A stretch of DNA of 64,000 nucleotides from Opisthocomus hoazin (Eukaryota; Chordata; Aves; Opisthocomiformes; Opisthocomidae): positions 15,912,417-15,976,416 of the forward strand of contig NC_134415.1 in assembly GCF_030867145.1 (NCBI RefSeq). Direction: 5' to 3'. Numbering within the stretch: position 1 is the first letter of the stretch; each line of letters begins with the position of its first letter. The translations under genes were made by a program, and so were the position numbers. The notes beneath the pieces were generated by a model. That model worked only from the letters and a program-made list of their open reading frames with translations. It ran no database searches and was not told where the DNA came from. Shown here piece by piece: positions 1 to 24,590 of the stretch.

Positions 1-3000
1 AGCATAAAAAAACAACATTTAAATTCAATTATTCATTACATAAAACTAAACAAAGGTACCTCAAATAAAATTACTTACTTTTAATGGATACAACTGAGAA
101 AATAAAGTACATTTGTGACAATATGTAGCAGGTCAAATGAAAGGTTCATCTAGCTCAGTATCCCATCTCCAGCAGTGCCTTCTGTAAGATGTTCCATTCC
201 TTGGGATCTTTTCCATTTCCATTACATTCTTTTTGAGATGGAATGCTGCAGCAGACTACAGTATTAAGATACCATATAGTTTTATGGATGGACACAGTGC
301 CACAATAATGTTCTCTCTTTCATTCTCCATTTTCTTAGAGCGTTCCTTTCATTTGCTTTTACTGAGCATTGAGCAGATATTTTCATAGAGCTATCAATTT
401 TAACACCCATTTCCCATTTGTAAGTGTTAATCACCATCCCTATGTAAGGAAAAACATGATTTTTAAGAGTAACTTAACAATACACTGAACAGAAAATACT
501 GTTTGCTTAGACAAGCTTTTTTTAAAATAGTTAAAATACTCAAATATCAAGTGTAGAAGCATGGTCTATTGTCATTAACCCTCCCTAAGCCAAAACTTCA
601 TGTTCTAAAGCTTCTAGAATCTACAACAACCTCCAGTACTACCAGCTTTACTTAATAATAATTTCACAGTTTGTAGCACACTAAATAGCATGTTAATAGT
701 AGTAATTAATAATAATTGCAAGTATACCAGATTACTACTTAGTCATAAGTTCTGGAAAACTATTCTGGCTTTACAGTGCTGAAAGACTAATTTGAACTTG
801 CTCCTATAAAAAGTATCACCTTAACTATTACAATTTTTCTAATGGTTTTTCTAAGCAAATGTCACACAGGTTTTTCTTTTTTGCTTAAATAAATAGTTAA
901 AGTAAATAGTTGCAAATTCCCCACTGCTAAAGGCATGTAAGGTTTCCTAAGAGAAAACAATCACAGCAAAATGAAGTTAAAACATCTCTGAACTTTCTTC
1001 TTTACAAATATTCAAGAAGTAAGGTAGCGGTAAGAAAGCAAGCAGTTTACTCACATCAGCGTGCTCTTAAATTAAAAAGACTCAGTAAGCAGTAAAGTGT
1101 CGTAGTGCTTGTCAAAAACTGCCTCCATATTATCTGTAGGTTCCTTCTCTGCAAGCTTCCTCCTTGTACAATTACTTAACAACTTGCTTGCTTAAAGAGT
1201 ACGTTGTGCAATACCGTTCTGTCACCAGAAACATATGGAACTGTCTCTTGATGTAAAGCAAGTTCCAGTTTGTAACTATTTGAAATTTTACGATACAGCA
1301 GTTACCAAAAACCTATCTTCAGTCCAGCATTAATGGTCAAGTTAGAAAACATTTCTACTACCAGCAGAAATGAGTGTATCTACAATGCATTTACCTCATT
1401 CACTCTTAAATGGTTTCACTGAAAGATAGTAACTTTAATTCATGAGTGAGGTGTTCACTGGGGGACTCTGTGATACCTTGACTAAACCATGCAGTCTTGC
1501 TGTTCCAAGAAGCCAGGGCTCCAGGTTTTCCTCACTAATTAGAGCAGCACTGTCTCCAGCAACTAAACATAGCGAGGTGGGCCCATAGAGAGGGTCTAAC
1601 AACCCAAGATGCAAATGCAAAAGCCATTTCAAAGTGGATGATTTATACTAGCAGCATAAAGATTAGCCTAATCTGATATTACTCTGAGATATTAGGAATA
1701 AAACTCCCCAGCAACTCTGCCTACTTCCCCTGTCACAACAGTTGGCTCCAGACTTCCCCCGAGAAATCAGAGGGTGACTCAACGTCAATGATTCTGACTT
1801 CCTTTTTTGCACAGTAAATATCACAAAATGTTCCAGCAAGTTCATATGCTGCATGATTCTTGTATTTCTAAGATTAAAATTAAACAGGAGCCCTTCCTAA
1901 GATAGCCATTTGCAGATAGATTGTATTTGTGGCTGTCCGACCGGGCCTTTGTATGCAGCACAGCTTTCTACAGCCTTTTTAAACACTTCCTTTCCCTTTT
2001 TCCTTTCCCTGACGACTATGCAGTAAGGCAGAGTGCAAGCAAATTGTGCCACTGGCGCAGGAGTGAAGCCAGCACTTGCAATCAGTTCAGATACAAGGGA
2101 GGGTGGTTATGTGCAAAAAGCTACAGGACCACTTTACCAGACCAACTGGAGCAATTTATGATTGCTCACATTTTTACATGTAGTCTTGGCCTTAATCAAC
2201 GAAGGTCATTTCTAAAGTGCACAGAAAGGAAAAATGCATAAAATGCTGAGAAAACTAGCAGTATCATCCGGGTGAAACAGGTTACTCAACCTGCTTTGAA
2301 CACTTGTTTTCATGAATCCCACCCTGAACCGAAGCCCTGGGTAAGGTCTGACCTGGCAAAAGCAGTGCTGGGGTGCCCTCCGCTGGCACTGCCCAGCAGG
2401 GACAACCGGCTGCTCCCCGTTGTCGCCTTGAAGGGGAAGGAAGGCAAGGGGGCTCAAAGGAACGTGAGGACAGCCAAAATCTTAACAGCGGAGCAACTGC
2501 TGAGAAAAATCCAGAGTGCCTAGACGAAGTGTGTTTCTAGAGCCTTCACTGCTCTTATATGACAGGGCATCAGGAGGAGCAACTCTTAAAAAACCTCCTC
2601 ACTGTTGTTACTGTAGGTAAGCATGGGCAGAACATCTTTCCTCTGTCTCCTTCAGCACCTCTTCAATGTGAAATTCCATTTGGATCTCAGCTGGTCAAAA
2701 AGTCCCTAGGAAAAGAAATAATTAAAACAAATTTCCTTCTATTATCAAAATCATGTTTAAAAAGAAGATAGTGAATGATAATGAATGTCTTTATAAATAG
2801 TCTATTGCAAGCAGAGAAATAGAATGGCTTACTTGCCTGTGTTCATACAGAGATCAGAATCAGGATCATAAACAGTGAGAAAATATGGAAAATATTTCCA
2901 AATAATGAGCAAGATCTCTTCTTTGCTAGGCATGCTCAGTGGTGTCACGAAATTGTCTTCCGCTTCACATTAACCAACATGTATTTCAGTTGTACTTAGA

Positions 3001-3574
3001 AAATTAGGCAGCACATGGATGGCATTGGTGCCAGTGCATGAAGCCATAAAACGAGGAGGGAAAGAACTAGTCACCCAGCCTCTCATGCAATCTCATTTGT
3101 CACTGCCTCTGTTTGGCACATTAATAAAATGTGCATTTGTGGCTCATCTTATTGCACAGTACTCTGGCAATAATCAGCATTGTCCCAAGTTTCCTCCTCA
3201 AATCTGATCCAGTGTGAGACTTCAACGCTTTCTCTTTTGTCTCCTCCCACCCTTTTACAGTGCCCTGAGAGCTACTCCTCATGTTTACCAAGAGCCACGC
3301 TACTTTTGTTCCCCACAACCCCAAGTCTTGTTCTAGCAGTGTATGTTTCTGTTCTTGTCAGGAGACAGGTACTGAACCCCTTCAAGGTTTTGGGACCCTA
3401 CTTCAATAAGTAAGAATTACAATGAAGCAAGTGAAAGGTTTGCCAACAAGTGCAAGCAATTCTTTGACATGGCATTCTTTGTTGTCATCCCTGTATGTAG
3501 TTAGATAAAAAGAAAAATTAAAAAATTAAAAACAAGCAAGCAAACAAACAAATAAACAAAAGAACAAACAAAGG
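1..3574. other. Intergenic DNA, no gene recognised
   Basis: The stretch is mostly AT-rich and holds only short, unrelated open frames (up to about 106 codons), none with recognisable protein similarity or flanking splice signals. Several AATAAA-like hexamers near the left edge (for example around 65-70 and 885) would fit the 3' UTR of an upstream + strand gene; in vertebrates the next gene on that side is usually SLC30A6. No coding sequence is visible to confirm this. A slightly GC-richer patch around 2330-2460 is not explained. From about 3510 to 3575 there is an A-rich run with repeated CAAA units directly before the CR1 element. Confidence 0.5.
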
Positions 3575-4425
3575 ACGGACCTTAAAGGAGCCTAGGCTCT
3601 TCAGAGGGATCTGGACAGGCTGGATCGATGTACCGAGGCCAATTGCCGGGTCCTGCGCTTGGGTCACAACAAGCCCACGCAACGCTACAAGCTTGGGGAG
3701 GAGTGGCTGGAGAGCTGCCCGGTGGAAAAGGACCTGGGGATGCTGGTCGACAGCTGGCTGAACGTGAGCCAGCAGTGTGCCCAGGTGGCCAAGAAGGCCA
3801 ACGGTGTCCTGGCTTGGATCAGGAACAGTGCGGCCAGCAGGAGCAGGGAGGTGATCATGCCCCTGTACTCGGCACTGGTGAGGCCGCATCTCAAGTACTG
3901 TGTTCAGTTTTGGGCCCCTCACTACAAGAAGGACACTGAGGGGCTGGAGAGTGTCCAGAGAAGGGCAGCAAGGCTGGTGAGGGGTCTGGAGAACAAGTCT
4001 TGTGAGGAGCGGCTGAGGGAACTGGGGTTGTTTAGTCTGGAGAAGAGGAAGCTGAGGGGGGACCTTACCACTCTCTACAACTACCTGAAAGGAGGTTGTA
4101 GTGAGGTGGGTGTTGGTCTCTTCTCCCAGGTAACTAGCAATAGGACGAGAGGCAATGGCCTCAAGTTGCATCAGGGGAGGTTTAGATTGGATGTTAGGAA
4201 AAATTTCTTCACCAAAAGGGTTGTCAAGCACTGGAACAGGCTGCCCAGGGCAGTGGTTCAGTCACCATCCCTGGAGGTATTTAAAAGACGTGCACATGTG
4301 GTGCTTATGGACACAGTTTAGTGGTGGACTTGGTAGCATCAGGTTAATGGTTGGCCTTGATGATCTTAAGGGTCTTTTCCAATCTAACTGGTTCTATGAT
4401 TCTATGATTCCATGATTCTAAATTT
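3575..4425 (+). mobile_element. CR1 LINE, 5'-truncated 3' half with open reverse-transcriptase C-terminus and 3' tail
   Basis: This is a 5'-truncated copy of the bird CR1 non-LTR retrotransposon. Its last coding part stays open in one frame from 3659 to 4321 (220 codons) and reads as the C-terminal region of CR1 ORF2. It contains phrases typical of that region, such as [20 protein letters not shown] and [14 protein letters not shown]. The 3' UTR then leads into an octamer-type tail (TTCTATGA repeats, about 4393-4425), the usual CR1 end. CR1 moves by target-primed reverse transcription in the nucleus; this copy lacks the endonuclease and most of the polymerase, so it cannot move by itself. The open frame suggests a fairly young insertion. 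The exact 5' junction is uncertain by some tens of bases. Confidence 0.93.
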
Positions 4426-4512
4426 GTCCAATAATAGATGTGTCTGGCATCCTATGGAGGACACGGCTACCAGAAGAATCCAAGACATCCCAGGAACAAC
4501 AAGGAACAAGAG

Positions 4513-4660
4513 TTAAATAGAATCATGGAGTATCTGGAGTTGGAAGTGACCCATAAGGATGATTGACTCCAACTCCCTTCTCCTTGCAGGACTACCTACA
4601 AACAAACCGTATGACTAAGAGCATCCTCCAGAAGCTACTTGAACTCTGACAGGCTGGCAG
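4513..4660 (-). mobile_element. CR1 LINE 3' fragment, reverse orientation
   Basis: On the + strand this starts AATAGAATCATGGAGTATC, then reads TTGGAAGTGACCCATAAGGA and continues to an AACTCTGACAGG end. That is the reverse complement of a CR1-type 3' end. It faces the larger CR1 copy on the left tail to tail, with under 100 bp between them. It is short, divergent and non-coding. Confidence 0.8.
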
Positions 4661-5639
4661 TAACAAAGTAAAGAGGAAGAAACATCAGAAATTGAAGGAA
4701 GCCTATTGCAAAGGTCTTGCAACAAACAAGTTTCACATAGATAGTTAAGAAAATGAGTTTCTCTTACCAGATGTCTTGATTGCTCAACTTTTTAAAGGCT
4801 AAATCAAACTGCACCAATATCTGTAGGGCCATTTTGTGTTATCGAGACAGTTTTCAATTCAAAAACAGGTTACATATAATTATAGCTGATTTTTTTCTAC
4901 CGCTGCAAGGAAACTGATAATGACCATAAACCATCCATGGAGAACCTGAACCCAAGTTGTATTTGATATAAATGCAAACTTCAATTATCTTTGGATATGG
5001 CAAAGTAGGAACTTTCCAGTCATGCTCACTCCGTAAATCAGATTGGCTTTTACTTGTTCAAAATTATTTGAGATGGAACTCATAGTGATTTCCTTTAATG
5101 GGTTATATATGAGAAGGGAGGTTTCGTCTCCAAATCAAACCACTGCTCTAACAAAATTCCTCAACTTTTTCAATTTAAAAAACATCCATATTTATAATCT
5201 ATGGCATTTAATGAGTTCTATGTATGAAGTAGAATTAAATATATGTAGCATGATCACCAAATCTAAGCCTGTTGCCCTGAGATGTCAGAGGAAAAAAGTG
5301 TCCTCTGAGAATAAATTTGTCGGTATTCAGCAGGGAGCAGAGGGAAGAGCTAACGGCTAAGCCTAAACTGGGCTATCTGGGAGCTTTTCTGGTAAAACTA
5401 GTAGTCATCGAACACATGAAGTGGGAGATCCTGGTTCCTGATTTTTCAAAGCATAGACCACAACCAGACCCATCATTCTTGTCCTCTTATTATAATAGGA
5501 ACTGGCAACAGGATCTCAGTTGTATTATTTTACAGCTTCTTTAGTACTATATGGGTCTCTTTGCAGGACAAACACATGCTTCACAGCACTGTCATCAACC
5601 AGATCACAAACAGACCACTTGGTGGTGCTTTGCAGCTTA

Positions 5640-5872
5640 TCAGACTGGACACTGGGAGGCATTTCTTTACCAAGAGGGTGGTCAAGCACTGGAACAGGCT
5701 TCCTGCAGAGGTGGTCGATACCCCAAGCGTCTCGGTGTTTAGGAGGCATTTGGACAATGCCTTTGATAACACAGTTTAACTTGGTCAGCCCTGAAGCGGT
5801 CAGGCAGTTGGACTAGATGATTGTTGTAGGTCCCTCCCAACTGAAATAGTCTGTTCTGTTCTATTCTATCCA
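5640..5872 (+). mobile_element. CR1 LINE 3' end fragment
   Basis: One frame preserves the CR1 ORF2 C-terminal phrase [20 protein letters not shown] (about 5655-5715), then a stop, a CR1-like 3' UTR (GGTCAGGCAGTTGGACTAGA, about 5798) and a TTCTGTTCTATTCTATCC tail. It is a different CR1 subfamily from the copy at 3575, judged by the 3' UTR and tail. The upstream boundary is not sharp; similarity is convincing only from about 5640. Confidence 0.85.
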
Positions 5873-6600
5873 TCACAATTGCTGCTAGCAATGCTCGGTA
5901 AAGGGGCTAGATGGGATGTAGCACCTTACACCATGGGTAAAGTTTTTTGATATGTTAATACATATTTAATTATGCATAGTATTTAATTAAGAACTAAAAA
6001 GGCAGCCATTCCAGAGCGTATGCAATGTGCTGCATTCTACATCTGATCTGTGATTATACCAGATTTCCTTCCAGACAAGTGAATTGCAGGAGGGCAGTCA
6101 AAGGATACCACTGATATACCAGACGTAACTTTAAAAATACCATGAAAACTGCAAATAGATACTAACAGGGAGCAAATCAGAAATAATGGGAGAAAAAAAA
6201 AGGATGTAGAGCAACAGAACAGATTCAGGACTGTACACAGAAAACAACTGGCAAAAGGGTTGCAGATGACCATGATGATACTGGGAGGTGGAGCCATATA
6301 AAATATTGGAGGATGGTAAAGATGGAGGCAAATCCTTCTAAACAGTCAAAAGGAAGGATGCATTTTTTCATATCCATCATGGAATAAAAATATTTGTGCT
6401 TTTATTCAACAAAGCCCAGAGTTATATTTGAAAAGGTATTTCCCAGCAAGTCTTTTGATACTGAAAGTTCAAAATAGTAATTTTAGCAGTTTGCAGGAAG
6501 CAGATTCCACGGGTCAAGCAGCATACAGAAAGACGTGAAGAGAATATCTCATTATGAAGTGAGAAGCAGATTTACAGTTAAACACGGCAACAGGCAGATG
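5873..6600. other. Intergenic DNA upstream of the YIPF4 CpG island
   Basis: AT-rich DNA with no recognised gene or repeat. An open frame starting at 6535 runs into the CpG island, but its second half is GC-rich low-complexity sequence with no recognisable domain, so it is not called as a gene. Confidence 0.5.
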
Positions 6601-6945
6601 GTAGGTGCGGGCAGGCAGAGGGCATCGGCCATGCGGATGAACAACTCGCAGCAGAAAACCAGCAAAACCGCTGCAGACGGCGCCGAGGGGGTGAAGCCGC
6701 CATCCCAGGGCGCCGCAGGTGCCGAATTCCCGCTGTCAGCCTCCAGCTCGGCTCTGCGAGGTCAGGCTGCACTGAACCACCCGGCCTCTCGCCTCCAGCG
6801 CTGCCCACGGCGGCGGGGACTCCGGCACCGCAACAGCAAGCAGCGTCAGACCCGCTCAGCAGCCCCCCAGAGCCGCCGTGCCGGGGACCGCCTCTCACGG
6901 CTCGCAGGCTCGGCCCAGCCGCCCCTTCCGCGGGAGCCGTTCGCT

Positions 6946-6977
6946 GGGGGAATACTGGGGGGGGGGGGGGAAGGGGG
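6946..6977 (+). repeat. G-run cluster with G-quadruplex potential
   Basis: G5, then AATACT, G14 (6957-6970), AA and G5: enough runs for several quadruplex registers, inside the YIPF4 CpG island. Confidence 0.85.
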
Positions 6978-7202
6978 CGCGACCCTTCGCTGTGGCGCTG
7001 AGCACCGCAACGACCCGGCACACCGCTCACGCACCGCCCTCGGAGCGGAACCAGCGCGGGGCTCTACCAAGGGGCCGCGTTCGGGAGGCAGCAACCTGTA
7101 GCGGCCGACCCCGGGGCTGAGGCGCCCGCCCTCAGGTGACAGCGCAACAAATGCGGCGGCGGTGCCTCCCCACCTCAGTAACTCCCCACGCTCCGCCTTC
7201 GC

Positions 7203-7207
7203 CCAAT
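7203..7207 (+). promoter_or_regulatory. CCAAT box 1 (NF-Y type) of YIPF4
   Basis: CCCAATCAGG matches the NF-Y core CCAATCA/G. It is the farthest upstream of three CCAAT boxes in 120 bp. Confidence 0.6.
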
Positions 7208-7275
7208 CAGGAGGAGCTTTATACCAGAGTCGAAGTGACCTCCCTCCCCAAGACCTAGCCGGGGATCCAGTCAGC

Positions 7276-7280
7276 ATTGG
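7276..7280 (-). promoter_or_regulatory. CCAAT box 2 (reverse) of YIPF4
   Basis: The + strand reads CAGCATTGGCCC, giving CCAAT on the - strand. It lies 73 bp from box 1 and 42 bp from box 3. Confidence 0.55.
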
Positions 7281-7317
7281 CCCTGCGGCGGCCAGTCACG
7301 GCGCGTCTTGCAGGCAG

Positions 7318-7322
7318 CCAAT
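7318..7322 (+). promoter_or_regulatory. CCAAT box 3 (NF-Y type) of YIPF4
   Basis: GCAGCCAATCGG is a strong NF-Y core. NF-Y usually binds 60-100 bp before initiation, which places the start site downstream of the in-frame ATG at 7308 and supports 7482 as the real start codon. Confidence 0.65.
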
Positions 7323-7481
7323 CGGGGGGGCGGTGTCGCTTGTTGTTGCCCCGTGAGGCGGCTGCGCTGTGGGTCCCGGCCGCCGTCGCCGCGGGAGGGA
7401 TCCGGGGAGGCCGCAGGCTCGGGCGCCCGCTCGCCTCTCACCGCCGCCACCGGCCCCGCAGCCCCCGCGGAGGGCGGGGAG

Positions 7482-20823
<13,342 letters not shown>

Positions 20824-21052
20824 TCTAGTGCAAGATGTGGCCAGAAACTGTATTTTAGTCACTTGCAGACTGATAACGTGTAAGATTAAGGAGGCTGGCA
20901 ATAATATAAGTGACTGTTTTGTATCCGGTTGTCAAGATGTTTTAAGATCGAAGAGCATATTTGTGTATATTATTTAATGAAGCAATTGTAGCTATATAGA
21001 TTTGTATCAAAGTTCTAGGTTTGTTTAGGACTCTTCAGATTTTAATGAACAA

Positions 21053-21058
21053 AATAAA
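21053..21058 (+). promoter_or_regulatory. Proximal poly(A) signal, YIPF4
   Basis: AATAAA 230 bp after the stop codon, in the context GAACAAAATAAAAGAACC. Confidence 0.5.
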
Positions 21059-21713
21059 AGAACCTTGAGTTTTATAAGAAAGTGTAGCAAAAACACAACT
21101 CGATACCTGTGCCAAAAGCACTAGGACCAGATTACTATATTCGAGGAGAAAAAATGAGAAGTTAACTGTAACAATCTCAAAGTGCAATTTTTCTTTTGAG
21201 CTTAAACACAGCTGGCTGCTTTTGGCACAGCAAATTCTGTAGATAATATATATTTATGAAACAGTCCTGATTGTTCACAGAATAGTCTGTATAATGAAGA
21301 CATGAAGATACTACTTTTAATTTAGTGCCTCAGTTACTTTGATTTGGCTATTGAGTTTTTATAAATTCCCATTTGTTTTCAAAACATGTATATACTGTGC
21401 ATTTTGTATCTATGGCTTGTGTGTAGCGTGAATACTCCTTGGTTAAGGATGTATATTGGGTTTTTAAAAATTGAAGATACGAATATTTGAAGTCTTCATT
21501 TACTATCTCTGACCAAAGGAGCAAGACACTTACCGTGTGACATAATTAATTAAAATGCATATTTAGAGAATCAAGTTATTTTACTTAAAAGTATAAATTT
21601 ACAGAGAAACGGGTGAACACCTTTCTCAACTGTAGTGCTGGCTTAACGTTGGAGAAAAAAGATGATCTATCAAATTTGTGTGATCTTTAAACAATGTTAT
21701 TTTATGATGACAA

Positions 21714-21719
21714 AATAAA
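21714..21719 (+). promoter_or_regulatory. Poly(A) signal candidate 2, YIPF4
   Basis: AATAAA in ACAAAATAAAAATAATGC, followed within 60 bp by T/GT-rich DNA (ATCTTGCTCTGTCTTGC), which fits a downstream element. Confidence 0.55.
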
Positions 21720-22195
21720 AATAATGCTTCCCTAACTATGTTTTACAACATCTTGCTCTGTCTTGCTTTTAATAGCATGGTATTTAACACCCATCTGTGG
21801 TTTGGTTTTTTTCCCCAGTACTATTAATCATTTGTAAAGAGAAATAAAAGATTTGTAAGGCCAGCTTCTCCCTCCACTCACTAAGGCAGAATTACAGCCT
21901 TAGTAACAGCTACAGTCTTGCTGATTTTGACTATCCAAGGATTATGTAATAATGTGATGACATGTTAAATATTTCCCGTGTACTGTGTTGCCTGCTTATG
22001 TAATGGTCCGTATGGTAATGTTGCTTCACAAGGGAAGTCCGCTGAAGTTCATGTCGCATGGTACTAACTTAGGCATTTGCAATCTTCAGTATTTAGTATT
22101 GCCAAGTGGATCTTAAATTTCTTATTTTTTTTCTGGTAACAGAAAAAAAATTCCCATTCCCCATGTCTTGTTCTTATTTTTTTTTTAATGCTGCA

Positions 22196-22201
22196 AATAA
22201 A
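22196..22201 (+). promoter_or_regulatory. Poly(A) signal candidate 3, YIPF4
   Basis: AATAAA in CTGCAAATAAAAATCAACC; another hexamer lies at 21843. Which site is used cannot be decided from sequence. Confidence 0.4.
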
Positions 22202-23300
22202 AATCAACCACGGCAAGGTAATAGCAAGGGCTGTCTTTGATCCCTGATGGACCTATGTCCTTATCAGAACTGTAGGTTTTCTGCTTTTTTAAACTGTGTA
22301 ACTTGCCATTTTAGTCACTTATTTTTACCACTCGTTACAGATGCAAAATATATATTTAAATTCCAACTCTACCACAAACATTTAGCTTATTCAGTCTGCT
22401 TTTCTGGCTGATGCTTGTGTTGGTTTTAAACAAGTACTTATAGCTGATGCTGGACACAAGTTGTAATGTTATACTCTAGTTTGTAATACACTGAAGGAAA
22501 AAAAAAATGGTACAGTGATCAACTTTTCACCTAATTTTTGAGTTCTGTGGATGTTCTGGTGGCATTACTGCAAAGTTGTACTAAACCAAGTACACCAGCA
22601 GCTTAGTACTTACCTGCACGTGTTTTGTGAGCATTCATCCACATTCTAAAAAAAAATACGCAGTTACAGTGCATTTAAAAAAAGAAAAAAAAGGCATGTT
22701 AGCTTTTGAATTATGCATGATAATCTGGTCTTCTCTCTTTTTCATGACATATTTCTTTCTTAGCAGGAATATCCAACTGGTATTGGAAGACTCAATCCAG
22801 ACCCTGTGAACACACGTTGGTTGAACTAACATCACCACAAACATTTAGGTTCTTAGGCTGCCAGAGAGCTTCAAGCTTAGTTCCTGGCTGCATAGCTGTT
22901 CGTTAGTGTCCATAATGGATCCCGTGCATCTGAAATTACTATGAATATTCAAAGGATGCAAGAATGTTCTATATAATCTCCAAATATTTTAGGTTTCTTT
23001 ATACTAATGTTCTGTAAGATTTATAGTTGTGATTTTAACTGCTCCTTCCCTCAGACTTGGCAGATGTGTGATATGCAATGTAGATATGCACTTAACATAG
23101 TACATATTTTGTACACAATTGCAGATTTGCACCTTTTAATCTTAGTATCTCTAGGGTCTGTGCAAGAAATATGTACAAACAGCTCTGAACTGGTTCTGAT
23201 AGTTTGTAACAACTTTGTTCAACAAACTCTTATTTTTAGATGAGGTATGTGTGTAAATACAAGATGTATTTTATAAAAATTTTGGATTAAACTTGTTTAC

Positions 23301-24029
23301 AGAATGTATGAAGCTCATTTATATTTACTGAATGAAGACATATCTATATTCCTATACACGTCATCAATCTCAAGCTGTGAGGCTACAAAACGTTTCTGTG
23401 GTAGTGTGTGTGTGTATATATATATATATACTATCTCTGTGTATTAAGGCTGGAAAGTTGGAGCACGCCTGTCTTGCAAAAAGTTCCCTTTCTGAGACGC
23501 AATGCCTCATTTCAAGGGAGAGACGTGGGTATCGTGCCTCAGTGAGGAGATGTGCTCTTTGGATGCTCTTCTGTATAGAGCAGCTGGACATGTACACATC
23601 TGTGCATCTTTATTCCTGTTCTACCCATCACACGTTGTTTATCACAAAAATTACACCTACTTGCAAAGTGTATGAAATCAATTGCTTTAATGTGGAGACA
23701 ACACCCAGCCTCACATCTGCTTTAGTTTTGTCACTACCCTTATTAGGAAGCAAGCTTAAAAGCTGCTTATTTTGCTGTCGGGACAATTTTGATCTGCCTG
23801 ATGTGCGTACCCACCTGGTTTTGGTTTTGTTTTTATCTTTTTCTTTCCATAGACACGGCACATCTGAAATAATTTTCCTGCTGAGCAGCCTGTGTTAATC
23901 TGGGTCCCTCTCATAAGTACACTCTCCTGTAGGAAACCACATGGTATTTGACACTTCGCTGTATTTAAGACCCCCAGTGGCCTAGAAGCCTTCCCAGAGG
24001 TTTTAGCAGAACACGCTACTTCGATGGAG
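23301..24029. other. YIPF4-BIRC6 intergenic interval
   Basis: AT-rich DNA with one simple repeat and no recognised exon. A 188-codon + strand frame (23332-23898) shows no similarity. The total distance from the YIPF4 stop to the BIRC6 start is about 4.1 kb. Confidence 0.5.
23404..23430. repeat. (GT)n(AT)n microsatellite
   Basis: Alternating GT for about 11 bases passes directly into alternating AT for about 16 bases. Confidence 0.95.
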
Positions 24030-24574
24030 AACGCCTCCGGGGAGCTGCTCCGGTGGGGCAGCAGAGAGAACCCCCACCGCGCAGGCGGCGTTGTTACCGC
24101 CGGGGTCTGAGGCACGGCGAGCGCTGCTTCCCTACGCAGCGCTGTCGCCGCTATCGCGACTCCCGGGGCCGAGCTCGCTTCCCCGACAGGAACCCGCCGC
24201 AGCCGGGCGCGTCTGGGAGCCTTTCGCTCGGTGCCAAAGCGAGGCCCACCCGCCCGCCGCTGCGCACGCCCCGAACCGCCGGGCTCGCAGCCGGGGTGCG
24301 GAACCACCCCCGCTCCCGCCCCCGTTCTTGTCCGGAGCGGTACCGGGGAAAGCCGCCGCCCAGCCGGCCGCGCTCCAGCGCTGCCGCAGCCGGCGCCAGA
24401 ACTGAGCCGCTCCGCCGGCCGCTCCCACCCGCGCAGCTCTCTCTCCGCCTCGGGCCGGGCCCGCCGTGCGCCCCCCTGGAGGGGGCCTCGCTTCCCGCCG
24501 CCGGCCGGGCCGGGCCCGACCCCCGCACGGAGCGGGGCGGAGCGGGGCCCGGAGGCGCGCGCAGCATCCCCTTC

Positions 24575-24590
24575 CCCGCGCATGCGCGGG
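24575..24590. promoter_or_regulatory. NRF1-type site in a 16-bp perfect palindrome
   Basis: CCCGCGCATGCGCGGG is fully self-complementary and contains the NRF1 consensus GCGCATGCGC. NRF1 binds as a dimer and activates housekeeping genes. Confidence 0.75.

Larger units (their letters stand above)
20824..23300 (+). other. YIPF4: YIPF4 3' UTR (end inferred)
   Basis: AT-rich, no coding potential. Candidate poly(A) hexamers AATAAA occur at 21053, 21714, 21843 and 22196, with an ATTAAA near 23286. Several isoforms ending between about 21.1 and 23.3 kb are therefore possible. The outer boundary is an inference; transcript data would settle it. Confidence 0.5.

Noticed and set aside
6535-7101. 188-codon + strand open frame before YIPF4
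   Set aside because: It runs through the CpG island, has Ala/Arg/Gly/Pro-rich low-complexity sequence and no recognisable domain; the island composition explains the lack of stops.
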